Of a stretch of DNA of 40,647 nt, positions 8,452 through 15,670 are shown piece by piece. The notes beneath the pieces were generated by a model, which saw nothing but the letters and a program-made list of their open reading frames with translations, did no database searches and was not told where the DNA came from. The stretch's first letter is position 1. Each line of letters opens with the position of its first letter. Location of the stretch: contig JBBSTI010000009.1 of assembly GCA_038236005.1 (NCBI GenBank), positions 1 to 40,647 of the forward strand, read 5' to 3'. The stretch is from CANKBT01 sp038236005 (GTDB lineage Bacteria; Actinomycetota; Actinomycetes; Mycobacteriales; SCTD01). A program made the translations under genes and the position numbers.

Positions 8452-9801
8452 ATGAGGACCGACATCGCTGAGGCCGTGGAGCGCATCCACGCCGACGTCG
8501 TGAGCCGCAACCCTGCGGAACCGGAGTTTCATCAGGCCGTGCGGGAAGTGCTCGACAGCCTGCTCGCCGTCCTGGTCCGTCACCCCGAGCACACCGACCT
8601 CAAGACGATCGAACGGATCTGTGAGCCGGAGCGGCAGATCATCTTCCGCGTGCCGTGGCAGGACGATCGCGGCGAGGTGCACGTCAACCGGGGCTTCCGG
8701 GTGGAGTTCAGCTCCGCGCTCGGTCCCTACAAGGGCGGGCTGCGCTTCCACCCCTCGGTGAACCTCGGGATCGTGAAGTTTCTCGGGTTCGAGCAGATCT
8801 TCAAGAACGCACTGACCGGGATGCCCATCGGCGGCGGCAAGGGCGGCTCGGACTTCGACCCGAAGGGCCGGTCGGACGCTGAGGTGATGCGGTTCTGCCA
8901 GTCGTTCATGACCGAGCTCTACCGGCACCTGGGCGAGTACACCGACGTGCCGGCCGGTGACATCGGGGTGGGCGGTCGGGAGATCGGCTACCTGTTCGGC
9001 CAGTACAAGCGCATCACCAACCGGTTCGAGGCCGCCGTGCTGACCGGCAAGGGTCTTTCGTACGGCGGTGCGCTGGTGCGTACCGAGGCCACCGGGTACG
9101 GCGCCGCCTTCTTCGCCGCCGAGATGCTGGGGGCGAGCGGGCAGAGCCTGGAAGGCAAGACGGTGAGCATCTCGGGTGCCGGCAACGTCGCCGTCTACGC
9201 CGTGGAGAAGGTGCAGCAGCTGGGCGGTCGCGTCGTCACGGTCTCGGACTCCGGGGGCTACGTCGTCGACGAGCACGGCATCGACCTCGAGGTGCTCAAG
9301 CAGGTGAAGGAGGTCGAACGCGCGCGGCTCAGCACCTACGGCGAGCGGGTGCCGGCCTCGCGCTACGTCCAGGGCGGCAGCGTCTGGGACGTCCCCTGTC
9401 AGGTCGCGATGCCCTGTGCCAGCCAGAACGAGCTGGCGGAGGACGCCGCCGTCCGCCTCGTGCGCAACGGCTGTCAGATCGTCGTAGAGGGGGCGAACAT
9501 GCCGACGACGCCCGCCGCCGTACGGGTGCTGCACGAAGCCGGTGTGGGCTTCGGGCCGGGTAAGGCGGCCAACGCCGGCGGTGTCGCGACGTCGGCGCTG
9601 GAGATGCAGCAGAACGCCTCGCGCGACCGGTGGACGTTCGAGCACACCGAGGCCCGCCTGCAGGAGATCATGCGCAGCATCCACACGCGCTGCCAGGAGA
9701 CCGCCGAGGAGTACGGCGACCCGGGCAACTTGGTGCTCGGCGCGAACATCTCCGGGTTTCTCACGGTCGCCGCGGCGGTCCACGCGCAGGGCTTGGTCTG
9801 A
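8452..9801 (+). CDS. gdhA: NADP-dependent glutamate dehydrogenase
   Basis: GdhA catalyses reductive amination of 2-oxoglutarate with ammonium, and is the low-affinity route of ammonium assimilation. The 449 residues match the hexameric 450-residue bacterial class. Visible are the substrate-binding YKGGLRFHPSVN segment, the catalytic-region GGGKGGSDFDPKGRSD, the signature VPAGDIGVGGREIGY, and the Rossmann segment SISGAGNVAVYAVEK that binds the nucleotide. The ATG at 8452 follows ACGGAG and fits the N-terminus of E. coli GdhA (447 residues). Longer in-frame extensions upstream run through non-coding spacer. The gene stands alone, with a terminator-like hairpin ten bases after its stop. Confidence 0.96.
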   Translation: MRTDIAEAVERIHADVVSRNPAEPEFHQAVREVLDSLLAVLVRHPEHTDLKTIERICEPERQIIFRVPWQDDRGEVHVNRGFRVEFSSALGPYKGGLRFHPSVNLGIVKFLGFEQIFKNALTGMPIGGGKGGSDFDPKGRSDAEVMRFCQSFMTELYRHLGEYTDVPAGDIGVGGREIGYLFGQYKRITNRFEAAVLTGKGLSYGGALVRTEATGYGAAFFAAEMLGASGQSLEGKTVSISGAGNVAVYAVEKVQQLGGRVVTVSDSGGYVVDEHGIDLEVLKQVKEVERARLSTYGERVPASRYVQGGSVWDVPCQVAMPCASQNELAEDAAVRLVRNGCQIVVEGANMPTTPAAVRVLHEAGVGFGPGKAANAGGVATSALEMQQNASRDRWTFEHTEARLQEIMRSIHTRCQETAEEYGDPGNLVLGANISGFLTVAAAVHAQGLV

Positions 9802-9810
9802 GCCCGGGAC

Positions 9811-9825
9811 CGGGCCAGCGGCCCG
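9811..9825. terminator. Short GC hairpin after gdhA
   Basis: CGGGCC (9811-9816), loop AGC, GGCCCG (9820-9825), starting ten bases after the gdhA stop. There is no T-tract, as is usual in high-GC actinobacteria, so it is a candidate terminator only. Confidence 0.5.
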
Positions 9826-10118
9826 ACCCAGCGTCCCGGCCCGGCGAACGCACTCTTCGGCGCGTCTGCGGTGGCGGTCGCCGCGGGAAGGCTGGGGCCG
9901 CGACGCTCTCCGGCGCACCGGGTGAACGCTGACCCTTCCGCCGGCTCGCAACCGATGTCCGGCCGGGACGCGCCGGGTGCCTGCCCGTCCCCGCCTGGCG
10001 TGCTGGCGCTCTGCCATCTGGGGTCAGCCAGAGCCACCCTGCCTGGGGTCCAGGCCCGGCGTGGCGGCCGGTCAGAGCAGGGTCACCCACGCCGCACCCG
10101 CCTCTGGCACACTCACCG
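9826..10118. other. Non-coding spacer between gdhA and the mntP riboswitch
   Basis: Nearly 300 bases with no frame that looks like a gene. Open frames here are overlapping shadows with no family similarity. The promoter of the mntP transcript should lie at its right end. No clear consensus promoter elements are seen. Confidence 0.4.
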
Positions 10119-10221
10119 GTGAAGGGGAGTAGTCCGGGCGCCTACGCGGCGTCGTGGTGCGTCGACATACCGGTGGGCAACCACCCGGCGCCTGCGCCCG
10201 AACCGGGTGGACGAGACCTTC
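10119..10221 (+). ncRNA. yybP-ykoY (Mn2+) riboswitch upstream of mntP
   Basis: The aptamer core is easily recognised. The 5' GAAGGGGAGTAG (10121-10132) carries the conserved P1/L1 strand. GTCGACATACC and the hairpin CGGTGGGCAACCACCCGG follow. The 3' strand ends in GACGAGACCTTC (10210-10221). P1 pairs GAAGG (10121-10125) with CCTTC (10217-10221). This family senses Mn2+ and commonly controls Mn exporters, which fits the mntP gene that follows. Confidence 0.93.
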
Positions 10222-10245
10222 GGCACCGATCTTTCCGTGCCGAGG
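10217..10245 (+). terminator. Expression-platform hairpin of the Mn2+ riboswitch
   Basis: CCTTCGGCAC (10217-10226) can pair with GTGCCGAGG (10237-10245) through one bulged base, loop of ten. CCTTC is also the 3' strand of aptamer helix P1, so the two structures exclude each other. Mn2+-stabilised P1 would prevent this terminator-like hairpin, giving an ON switch for mntP. A pyrimidine run TCCTCTCT follows. Confidence 0.75.
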
Positions 10246-10287
10246 TCCTCTCTGCGCCTCGGCAGCCCGACCCGAGGCGCCGCACCC

Positions 10288-10866
10288 ATGACCGCACCGC
10301 TGTCCCTGCTCACCCTGCTGCTGCTCGCTGTCGGCGTCTCGGCCGACGCGTTCGCCGTCGCCGTCGGAAAGGGCCTCGGGATGCCCCGGCTCAGAGCCGG
10401 CGACGCCCTCCGGCTCGCCGTCGCGTTCGGCCTGGCACAGGCCGTGATGCCGCTGATCGGCTACGTGCTCGGCGCACAGCTCGCCCGCTACGTGATGAGC
10501 GTGGACCACTGGGTCGTGTTCGTCTTGCTCGGCGCGATCGGCCTCACCATGCTCCATCAGGCCTGGCGCGGCAACGACGACGAGAAGGACCAGCCGGGGG
10601 AGATCTCCCACCGGCAGCTGCTCGTGCTGTCGGTCGCGACCAGCATCGACGCGCTCGCCGTCGGCATCGGGTTCGCGTTCCTGGACGTCAACCTGCTCGG
10701 GGCCGTGAGCCTCATCGGCGTCACCACCTTCGGCCTGACCCTGCTCGGCGTCGTCGTCGGGCACCGGGCCGGCGCCCGCTTCCGCCGGCCCGCCGAAGCC
10801 GCCGGCGGACTCGTGCTCATCGGGATCGGGACCCGGATCCTGCTCAGCCACCTCGGCGTCCTCTGA
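10288..10866 (+). CDS. mntP: Manganese efflux pump MntP
   Basis: A membrane protein of 192 residues that exports Mn2+. It has six predicted transmembrane helices. The conserved acidic motifs are in the first helix (VSADAFAVAVGKG, Asp20) and mid-protein (TSIDALAVGIGFAFL), as in E. coli MntP (188 residues). The ATG at 10288 is preferred over an in-frame GTG at 10207, because the extra 27 residues would be encoded by the 3' strand of the riboswitch and its hairpin. The RBS is weak (CGAGG thirteen bases upstream). The riboswitch arrangement predicts induction by manganese. Confidence 0.94.
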   Translation: MTAPLSLLTLLLLAVGVSADAFAVAVGKGLGMPRLRAGDALRLAVAFGLAQAVMPLIGYVLGAQLARYVMSVDHWVVFVLLGAIGLTMLHQAWRGNDDEKDQPGEISHRQLLVLSVATSIDALAVGIGFAFLDVNLLGAVSLIGVTTFGLTLLGVVVGHRAGARFRRPAEAAGGLVLIGIGTRILLSHLGVL

Positions 10867-10906
10867 ACGGACCTGGCCAGAGGCGAGACGCCCGGTCAGA
10901 AGGAAC

Positions 10907-10920
10907 GCGCCTGCCGGCGC
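10907..10920. terminator. Hairpin between convergent mntP and cobD
   Basis: GCGCC (10907-10911), loop TGCC, GGCGC (10916-10920) lies in the 63-base gap where mntP and cobD converge. It could end both transcripts. There is no T-tract on either side. Confidence 0.4.
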
Positions 10921-10929
10921 ACCGTGGAG

Positions 10930-11838
10930 TCAGCGGCGGGCGCCTGCAGCCGTCACCGCCAGGCCGGCTGCAGCGAGGCTGACGGCGCGGGCCAGCCGGG
11001 TTGCGCGGGCCACGTCGCGGGCCCCGGGCGCAGGCCCGTCGCCGAGCAGGGGTCGGTCCTCGACCCTGCCGGCGTACGCCAGGCGCCCGCCCAGGGTCCG
11101 CCCGAGCGCGCCCGCGAAAGACGCCTCGACCGGGCCGGCGTTCGGGCTCGGGTGCTTGTGCCCGTCTTGTCGCCAGGCCCGCAGGGCGTCGCGCGGGTGC
11201 CCGCCGACCACGGGGGCAAGCAGGACGGTCAACGCCGCGGTCAGCCGGGCAGGCGCCAGGTTCAGGGCGTCGTCGGCGCGTGCGGCCGCCCAGCCGAAGC
11301 GTCCGTAGCGCGTCGAACGGTGACCGACCATCGCGTCGAGGGTGTTGACGGCGCGATAGCCGAGCAGGCCGGGCGCACCGAGCAGAGCGCCCCAGAACAG
11401 CGGCGCGACGACGGCGTCAGAGGTGTTCTCGGCGACCGACTCGACCGTGGCCCGGGCGAGCCCTGCGACGTCCAGCTGCTGCGGGTCACGACCGCACAGG
11501 TGGGTGACCCGTTTCCTCCCCCCGGCCAGGTCGTTCGCTTCGAGCAGCCGCGCCATCGCTCCCGCCTCCCGGCCGAGCGTGGTCCCGCCGAGCACGGCCC
11601 AGGTGCAGACCGCCACCCCCGCGGGGACCCGTTCAGCCAGGAACCCGAGGCCGACGCACCCGGCGACGAGCGTGGTGGCGTACGCCAGGCCGGCGCCCCT
11701 GCTGTCGGCCCAGCATCGACGCTCCAGAGCGGCCGCGGTGCCACCGAACGCGGCAACCGGGTGAGCGGTGCGGGGGTCGGCGATCAGGGCGTCCAGAGCG
11801 ATGCCGGCGGCGAGTCCGAGGGCGAGCGGGGCAGGCAC
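10930..11838 (-). CDS. cobD: Adenosylcobinamide-phosphate synthase CobD/CbiB
   Basis: This integral membrane protein of 302 residues attaches aminopropanol (phosphate) to adenosylcobyric acid in cobalamin synthesis. Family blocks are clear: DPRTAHPVAAFG near the N-terminus; SVAENTSDAVVAPLFWGALLG; NTLDAMVGHRSTRYGRFGWAAARADD; and SPNAGPVEASFAGALG. Several hydrophobic stretches between them make the membrane core. The GTG start at 11838 begins directly with the first hydrophobic segment. It shares the wider neighbourhood with the CobC-like gene at 4847-5860, as in Mycobacterium where both sit near Rv2231c-Rv2236c. No cobalamin riboswitch is visible in the 34-52 bases before the divergent lipoprotein gene. 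Confidence 0.94.
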   Translation of the reverse strand: MPAPLALGLAAGIALDALIADPRTAHPVAAFGGTAAALERRCWADSRGAGLAYATTLVAGCVGLGFLAERVPAGVAVCTWAVLGGTTLGREAGAMARLLEANDLAGGRKRVTHLCGRDPQQLDVAGLARATVESVAENTSDAVVAPLFWGALLGAPGLLGYRAVNTLDAMVGHRSTRYGRFGWAAARADDALNLAPARLTAALTVLLAPVVGGHPRDALRAWRQDGHKHPSPNAGPVEASFAGALGRTLGGRLAYAGRVEDRPLLGDGPAPGARDVARATRLARAVSLAAAGLAVTAAGARR

Positions 11839-11890
11839 GTCAGCACCCTAGGAGCAGGCGACCGGAGCCGCGATGTGGTGCCATGGGTGG

Positions 11891-12175
11891 GTGCGTCTCC
11901 CGCTGCTCACCGTCACCCTGCTCGGTCTCACGCTCACCGGGTGCGGGGGTGCCAACACGGTCACCGGTCAGGTCACCGAGGCCGCCGACGAGCGGCTGTG
12001 CGTGCAGAAGACCACCCAGGCCGGGCTGTGCTTCGTCGCCACCGCCGAGCAGCTCGACAAGATCCAGCCGGGCGCGTGCGTCGAGGTGACGTTCAGCGGC
12101 AGCGCCGACGGCGATCAGCCGGTCGCGACAAAGATCACCGAACGTCAGCCGCCGTGCGTCACGCCGGAGCGCTGA
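11891..12175 (+). CDS. Small predicted lipoprotein
   Basis: Up to 100 residues. A short basic start, a hydrophobic stretch (LPLLTVTLLGLTL) and the lipobox LTGC mark it as a secreted lipoprotein anchored at the cysteine. The mature part of about 75 residues has one predicted beta-rich domain with paired cysteines (LCVQ, LCFV, ACVEV, PPCV). The domain resembles short OB-like folds but is not a family I can name. The GTG at 11891 gives a standard short signal peptide; an ATG at 11873 would add six residues. The gene is divergent from cobD, and its last 17 bases overlap the 3' end of the convergent transglutaminase gene. Confidence 0.7.
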   Translation: MRLPLLTVTLLGLTLTGCGGANTVTGQVTEAADERLCVQKTTQAGLCFVATAEQLDKIQPGACVEVTFSGSADGDQPVATKITERQPPCVTPER

Positions 12176-12977
12176 CCAGCGGCCAGCTCGACACCGCACG
12201 GGTGCTGGCGAGCCGGCTCGTGCCTGGACCCGCGTACCAGCCCGCAGTAGGTCGCACGTCCGCGTAGTCCGCCCCGACCGCGACGGTCACGTAGCCGTCG
12301 CCGGCCAGCCGGTCGTGGCACGGGTCGAGCGCCACCGCACGGGCACCGCCCCCCTCGGGGACGAGCACCTGCACCCAGGCGTGCGTGCCGCCCTGACCGA
12401 CCAGGTGCCCGCTGACGTAGCGCGCAGGCACGCCCAGCAGCCGGCAGAGCGCGAGCATCACGTGCGCCTGGTCCTGACAGACCCCGGCCCCGAGCGCCAG
12501 CGCCTCGGCCGCCGTCGTCCGCACCCCGGTCACGCCCTTGGTGTAGGTCACGTGCTCGCGCACCAGGCTGCAGGCGCGCTCCGCCAGCACCAGCGGGTTA
12601 CCGGCACCCACGCCGCGGGCGAGCGAGCGAAGCGCCCGGTCCGGCTCGGTCAGCGCCGTCGCACGCCGAGCCTCGGCCGACCGCAGCAGGCCGGCGGGCA
12701 GCAGAGGAGCGGGCTCGCCGCGCTGCAGCTCGGCGGTGACCGTCATCTCGAGCACCGGCGGGACCCCGGTGAGGCGCACGACGCAGGCAGCCAGCTCGGG
12801 TCGTCGTCGGTCCCAGGACACCGTGGCCCGAGGGTCGGACAGCCGGACCTCGCCGTGCAGCAGCCGCTGGTCGCCGATCAGCGGCGGCGGCAGCACGACC
12901 AGCCGGTGCACCAGGTTCTGCACCGGCGCGTCGTAGACGTAGCGGAAGCTCTGCTCCAGGCGATATCCGGTCGGCAC
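12159..12977 (-). CDS. Transglutaminase-like cysteine protease-fold protein with N-terminal transglutaminase-associated domain
   Basis: 272 residues. The N-terminal beta domain starts with the usual F.Y.Y..PV pattern (FRYVYDAPVQ), followed by the transglutaminase core. The catalytic triad is complete: Cys167 in GAGVCQDQAH, His199 in GGTHAWVQV and Asp218 in VALDPCHDR. Family members are often encoded with alpha-E and circularly permuted ATP-grasp genes, which are absent here. The GTG at 12977 was chosen because similarity begins within a few residues. An ATG at 13049 is in frame but would overlap the start of the divergent second transglutaminase gene. Function is probably peptide cross-linking or hydrolysis; the substrate is unknown. 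Confidence 0.87.
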   Translation of the reverse strand: MPTGYRLEQSFRYVYDAPVQNLVHRLVVLPPPLIGDQRLLHGEVRLSDPRATVSWDRRRPELAACVVRLTGVPPVLEMTVTAELQRGEPAPLLPAGLLRSAEARRATALTEPDRALRSLARGVGAGNPLVLAERACSLVREHVTYTKGVTGVRTTAAEALALGAGVCQDQAHVMLALCRLLGVPARYVSGHLVGQGGTHAWVQVLVPEGGGARAVALDPCHDRLAGDGYVTVAVGADYADVRPTAGWYAGPGTSRLASTRAVSSWPLVSAPA

Positions 12978-13047
12978 CGCGTCAGCCTGCCCGGCTCGTG
13001 TGTCGGCTGTGTGTCCCGCCCGTGGCGGGATCGGGGAGGCTGGTGCC

Positions 13048-13851
13048 ATGTCGTCCCCCGTGCTGCGTCGTGTCGCTGCTCATCTGTCCTGCATCGTCCA
13101 CGACCCGGCCTCGCTGGAGCTGCAGATCGCCGTGTCGCGCCCGGTCGAGGAACAGCTCGTCGTCACCCTGGACGGTGAGCCCGTCACGCTGGCCGAGCAC
13201 GCGTCCGACCACGGCGGTCGGCTCCACCTGGCCGACGTCGGTCCGGGACGCTTGGAGGTGGACTACCGGGCTAGCGCGGGGAGCCCCGTCGCGCCCACCA
13301 CCGGGCCGCTGGACGCCAGCCGCTACCTCCGGCCGAGCCGGTACGCCGAGAGCGACCGTCTGCTCGCCACCGGGCTCGCCGAGTTCGGCGGCATGACCGA
13401 CCCCGCCGAGCTGCTGCCGGAGATCGGCCGGTGGGTGGGGACCCGCCTGGTCTACGTGCCCGGCAGCAGCAGCGGCACCGACGGCGCCGTCGACACCCTG
13501 CTCGCCCGCCGCGGGGTCTGCCGCGACTACGCGCACCTGGCCGTCGCGCTGCTCCGGTCCCGGGACGTACCGGCCCGGCTCGCCTCGGTCTACGCCCCGG
13601 GCCTCGTCCCGATGGACTTCCACGCCGTCGTCGAGGCGCTGGTCGACGGCGTCTGGCGGGTCGTCGACGCGACCCTGCTCGCCCCGCGGCAGACCCTGGT
13701 CCGGGTCGCCACCGGCCGCGACGCGGCCGACACGGCGTTCCTGTCCAACTGGGGCGGCCTGGTCGAGCTGGAGGCGATGGAGGTGCACGCCACCGTCGAC
13801 GGCGACCTGCCCGTCGACGACCTCGACGAGCTGGTCAGCCTCGGCGCCTGA
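13048..13851 (+). CDS. Second transglutaminase-like protein, divergent from the first
   Basis: 267 residues with its own N-terminal beta region (about 1-90) and a transglutaminase core. The triad is Cys158 in RRGVCRDYAHLAVALLRS, His192 in MDFHAVVEA and Asp207 in WRVVDATLL. Sequence around the triad differs from its neighbour, so this is a different subfamily and not a recent duplicate. The ATG at 13048 follows GGGGAGGC, a good RBS. There are 70 bases between this start and the GTG of the divergent gene, enough for back-to-back promoters. No signal peptide is visible. Co-regulation of the pair is inferred from layout only. Confidence 0.88.
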   Translation: MSSPVLRRVAAHLSCIVHDPASLELQIAVSRPVEEQLVVTLDGEPVTLAEHASDHGGRLHLADVGPGRLEVDYRASAGSPVAPTTGPLDASRYLRPSRYAESDRLLATGLAEFGGMTDPAELLPEIGRWVGTRLVYVPGSSSGTDGAVDTLLARRGVCRDYAHLAVALLRSRDVPARLASVYAPGLVPMDFHAVVEALVDGVWRVVDATLLAPRQTLVRVATGRDAADTAFLSNWGGLVELEAMEVHATVDGDLPVDDLDELVSLGA

Positions 13852-13853
13852 TC

Positions 13854-14105
13854 TCAGGGCCGCGCAGACCGCCGTCGGAACCCGACGATCTCGACCGCCC
13901 CGACCATGCACAGCCCGACAACGGCGAAGGTCCACCCGGCGCCCGCGGAGCTGCTGCCGGTGATCGACAGCACGAGACCGAGGACCAGACCGAGAACCAC
14001 GTACAGAGCACCCATGAGCGCCAGGTTCGCCGCTCGGGGAGAGCCGTAGCGAGAGGCGGACGCCGCGTCCCACGCGGCGCGCGACCGGAAGGCTTCGAGC
14101 GACAT
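13854..14105 (-). CDS. Small two-helix membrane protein, function unknown
   Basis: 83 residues. A basic and polar start (about 1-26) is followed by two transmembrane segments (about 28-49 and 57-75) and a short basic tail. It has no family I recognise with certainty; small actinobacterial proteins of this kind often go by hypothetical membrane protein. The ATG at 14105 lies 16 bases after the 3' end of RNase P RNA, so it may be transcribed by read-through from rnpB. Its stop is two bases from that of the convergent transglutaminase gene. Codon use is normal for the window. Confidence 0.65.
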   Translation of the reverse strand: MSLEAFRSRAAWDAASASRYGSPRAANLALMGALYVVLGLVLGLVLSITGSSSAGAGWTFAVVGLCMVGAVEIVGFRRRSARP

Positions 14106-14120
14106 GCTGTCGACGATAGG

Positions 14121-14498
14121 GGGACGAGCCGGTCTGTAAGCCGGATCCTGTAGCCAGCCCGGGGGCTGGTGACGACCATCCATCTGGGATCGCTGTTGCC
14201 AACGACCTCGTGCGGTCCACCCGCAGGCATCGAACGGGCCGCTCGCCTGCGCAGGAGCCTTGCGACTCCCTCTCGACCTTGCTCCAGGTGGGGTTTGCCG
14301 AGCCGCCCGGGTCACCCCGGGCGCTGGTGCGCTCTTGCCGCACCGTTTCACCCTTACCGGCTCGCGCCGGCGGTCTACTTTCTGTGGCACTTTCCCGCGG
14401 GTCACCCCGGGTCGCTGTTAGCGACCACCCTGCCCTGTGGAGTCCGGACTTTCCTCGACCTCCCGGAGGAGGCCGCGGCCGTCCGACCGACTCGTCCC
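14121..14498 (-). ncRNA. rnpB: RNase P RNA, bacterial class A
   Basis: Read on the minus strand this is a complete RNase P ribozyme of about 378 bases, which trims the 5' ends of tRNA precursors. Universally conserved blocks are present. GAGGAAAGTCCGGACTCC and ACAGGGCAGGGTGGT lie near the 5' end, and GAAAGTGCCACAGAAA follows. GTAAGGGTGAAACGGTG is mid-molecule and GGATCCGGCTTACAGACC is at the 3' end. The terminal P1 helix pairs GGGACGAGTCGGTC with GACCGGCTCGTCCC, which sets both ends. The gene starts ten bases after the stop of the RNase H-phosphatase gene, a neighbourhood known in actinobacteria. Confidence 0.97.
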
Positions 14499-14508
14499 GC
14501 GGTGGACG

Positions 14509-15648
14509 CTAGCGCAGGTGGCCGGTGTCGTTGAGGCTGCGGACCACGGCCGGCCCGTCGTCGAACCAGGCAACCTCCGACAGGCACGCGAGGTCCAGGT
14601 GCATCCGGTAGAGCGCCGACGGCGGGGCGTCGAGCGCCATCCGCAGCAGCGTCTTGATCGGCGTGACGTGGCTGACGACGACGACGGTCTTGCCTCCGTA
14701 GGCCGCCAGCACCCGGTCTCGGGCCTTCCGCACGCGGGTCGCGGTCGCGTCGAAGCTCTCCCCGAACGGCGGCGCCACCGCGGTGCTGCTCATCCAGGCA
14801 GACATCTCGGTCGGCCACTTTGCGTGCACCTCCGTAAACGTGTAGCCCTCCCAGTCGCCGAAGTCGGTCTCGCGCAGCCCCTCGTCCACGGCCACCTCGA
14901 GCCCGGTGCTGCGGGCGACCGCCTCGGCGGTGGCGCGGGCGCGCTGCAGCGGCGAACAGACGATGGCCTGGGCGCCGGCGTCGGCGAGCCGCCGACCCGC
15001 AGCCTCGGCCTGCTCACGACCGAGGTCGGTCAGCTCGGGATCGCCGATGCCGGAGAACCGCTTGTCCACCGACAAGGCAGTCTGACCGTGCCGGAGCAGG
15101 AGCATCGTGGTCGGCGTCGTGGACGGTGGCCGCCAGGCGGGTGCGGGCTTGTCGGCGGCGGGCTTGTCGACCTGCGCAAGGAACGCGTCCGCCGCATCGG
15201 CCTTGCCGCTGTCGCCCCCGGGACGCCACACCTGACCCTTCGCCTGGGCGTCCATCGCCTCGTTGGCGAGCCGGTCGGCGTGACTGTTCTGCGCCCGCGG
15301 GATCCAGGTGAAGCGCACCTGCGGAAGCCGGGCGACCAGGGCGGCGGCCTCTCGGGCCAGCGGCTTCATGTCGGGGTGCTTGACCTGCCAACGGCCGCTC
15401 ATCTGCTCGACGACGAGCTTGCTGTCCATCCGCACGTCGACCGAGGACGGCTGCAGCTCGAGCGCCGCGGTCAGCCCGGCGATCAGCCCGCCGTACTCCG
15501 CGACGTTGTTGGTCGCGCGTCCGATCCCGGCGGCGCGCTCGGCGAGCGTCTCGCCGGTCTCGCCATCCAGCACCGCTGCGCCCCAGCCGGCCGGACCGGG
15601 GTTGCCCCGCGAGCCGCCGTCGGCCTCGACGACCACCCGGCCGATCAT
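14509..15648 (-). CDS. Bifunctional RNase H / histidine phosphatase (alpha-ribazole phosphatase-like)
   Basis: 379 residues with two domains. The N-terminal RNase HI domain (about 1-140) keeps all four acidic catalytic residues: Asp10 (EADGGSRGNPG), Glu51 (VAEYGGL), Asp75 (RMDSKLV) and Asp125 (HADRLAN). It should remove RNA from RNA-DNA hybrids. A Pro/Ala-rich linker (about 145-180) leads to a histidine phosphatase domain with LRHGQT (185-190), ETDFGDWEG and VSHVTP. In mycobacteria (Rv2228c) the second domain acts as a CobC-type phosphatase in cobalamin synthesis. The ATG at 15648 starts directly at the domain. It is the third gene of an operon with Nif3 and a zinc-ribbon protein. Confidence 0.95.
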   Translation of the reverse strand: MIGRVVVEADGGSRGNPGPAGWGAAVLDGETGETLAERAAGIGRATNNVAEYGGLIAGLTAALELQPSSVDVRMDSKLVVEQMSGRWQVKHPDMKPLAREAAALVARLPQVRFTWIPRAQNSHADRLANEAMDAQAKGQVWRPGGDSGKADAADAFLAQVDKPAADKPAPAWRPPSTTPTTMLLLRHGQTALSVDKRFSGIGDPELTDLGREQAEAAGRRLADAGAQAIVCSPLQRARATAEAVARSTGLEVAVDEGLRETDFGDWEGYTFTEVHAKWPTEMSAWMSSTAVAPPFGESFDATATRVRKARDRVLAAYGGKTVVVVSHVTPIKTLLRMALDAPPSALYRMHLDLACLSEVAWFDDGPAVVRSLNDTGHLR

Positions 15649-15670
15649 CTGCGCACCTCTGCGAAAAGAT

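Noticed and set aside
8017..10017. A 666-codon minus-strand open frame across gdhA
   Set aside because: Only its last 60 codons (8017-8205) show family similarity (XdhC). The rest is antisense to gdhA.
10207..10287. GTG 10207 as an N-terminal extension of MntP
   Set aside because: The added codons are the riboswitch 3' strand and its hairpin; MntP family similarity starts at 10288.
11839..11890. A possible cobalamin riboswitch upstream of cobD
   Set aside because: The interval is too short and no B12-box is seen.
12982..14343. A 453-codon minus-strand frame
   Set aside because: It covers RNase P RNA and is antisense to the second transglutaminase.
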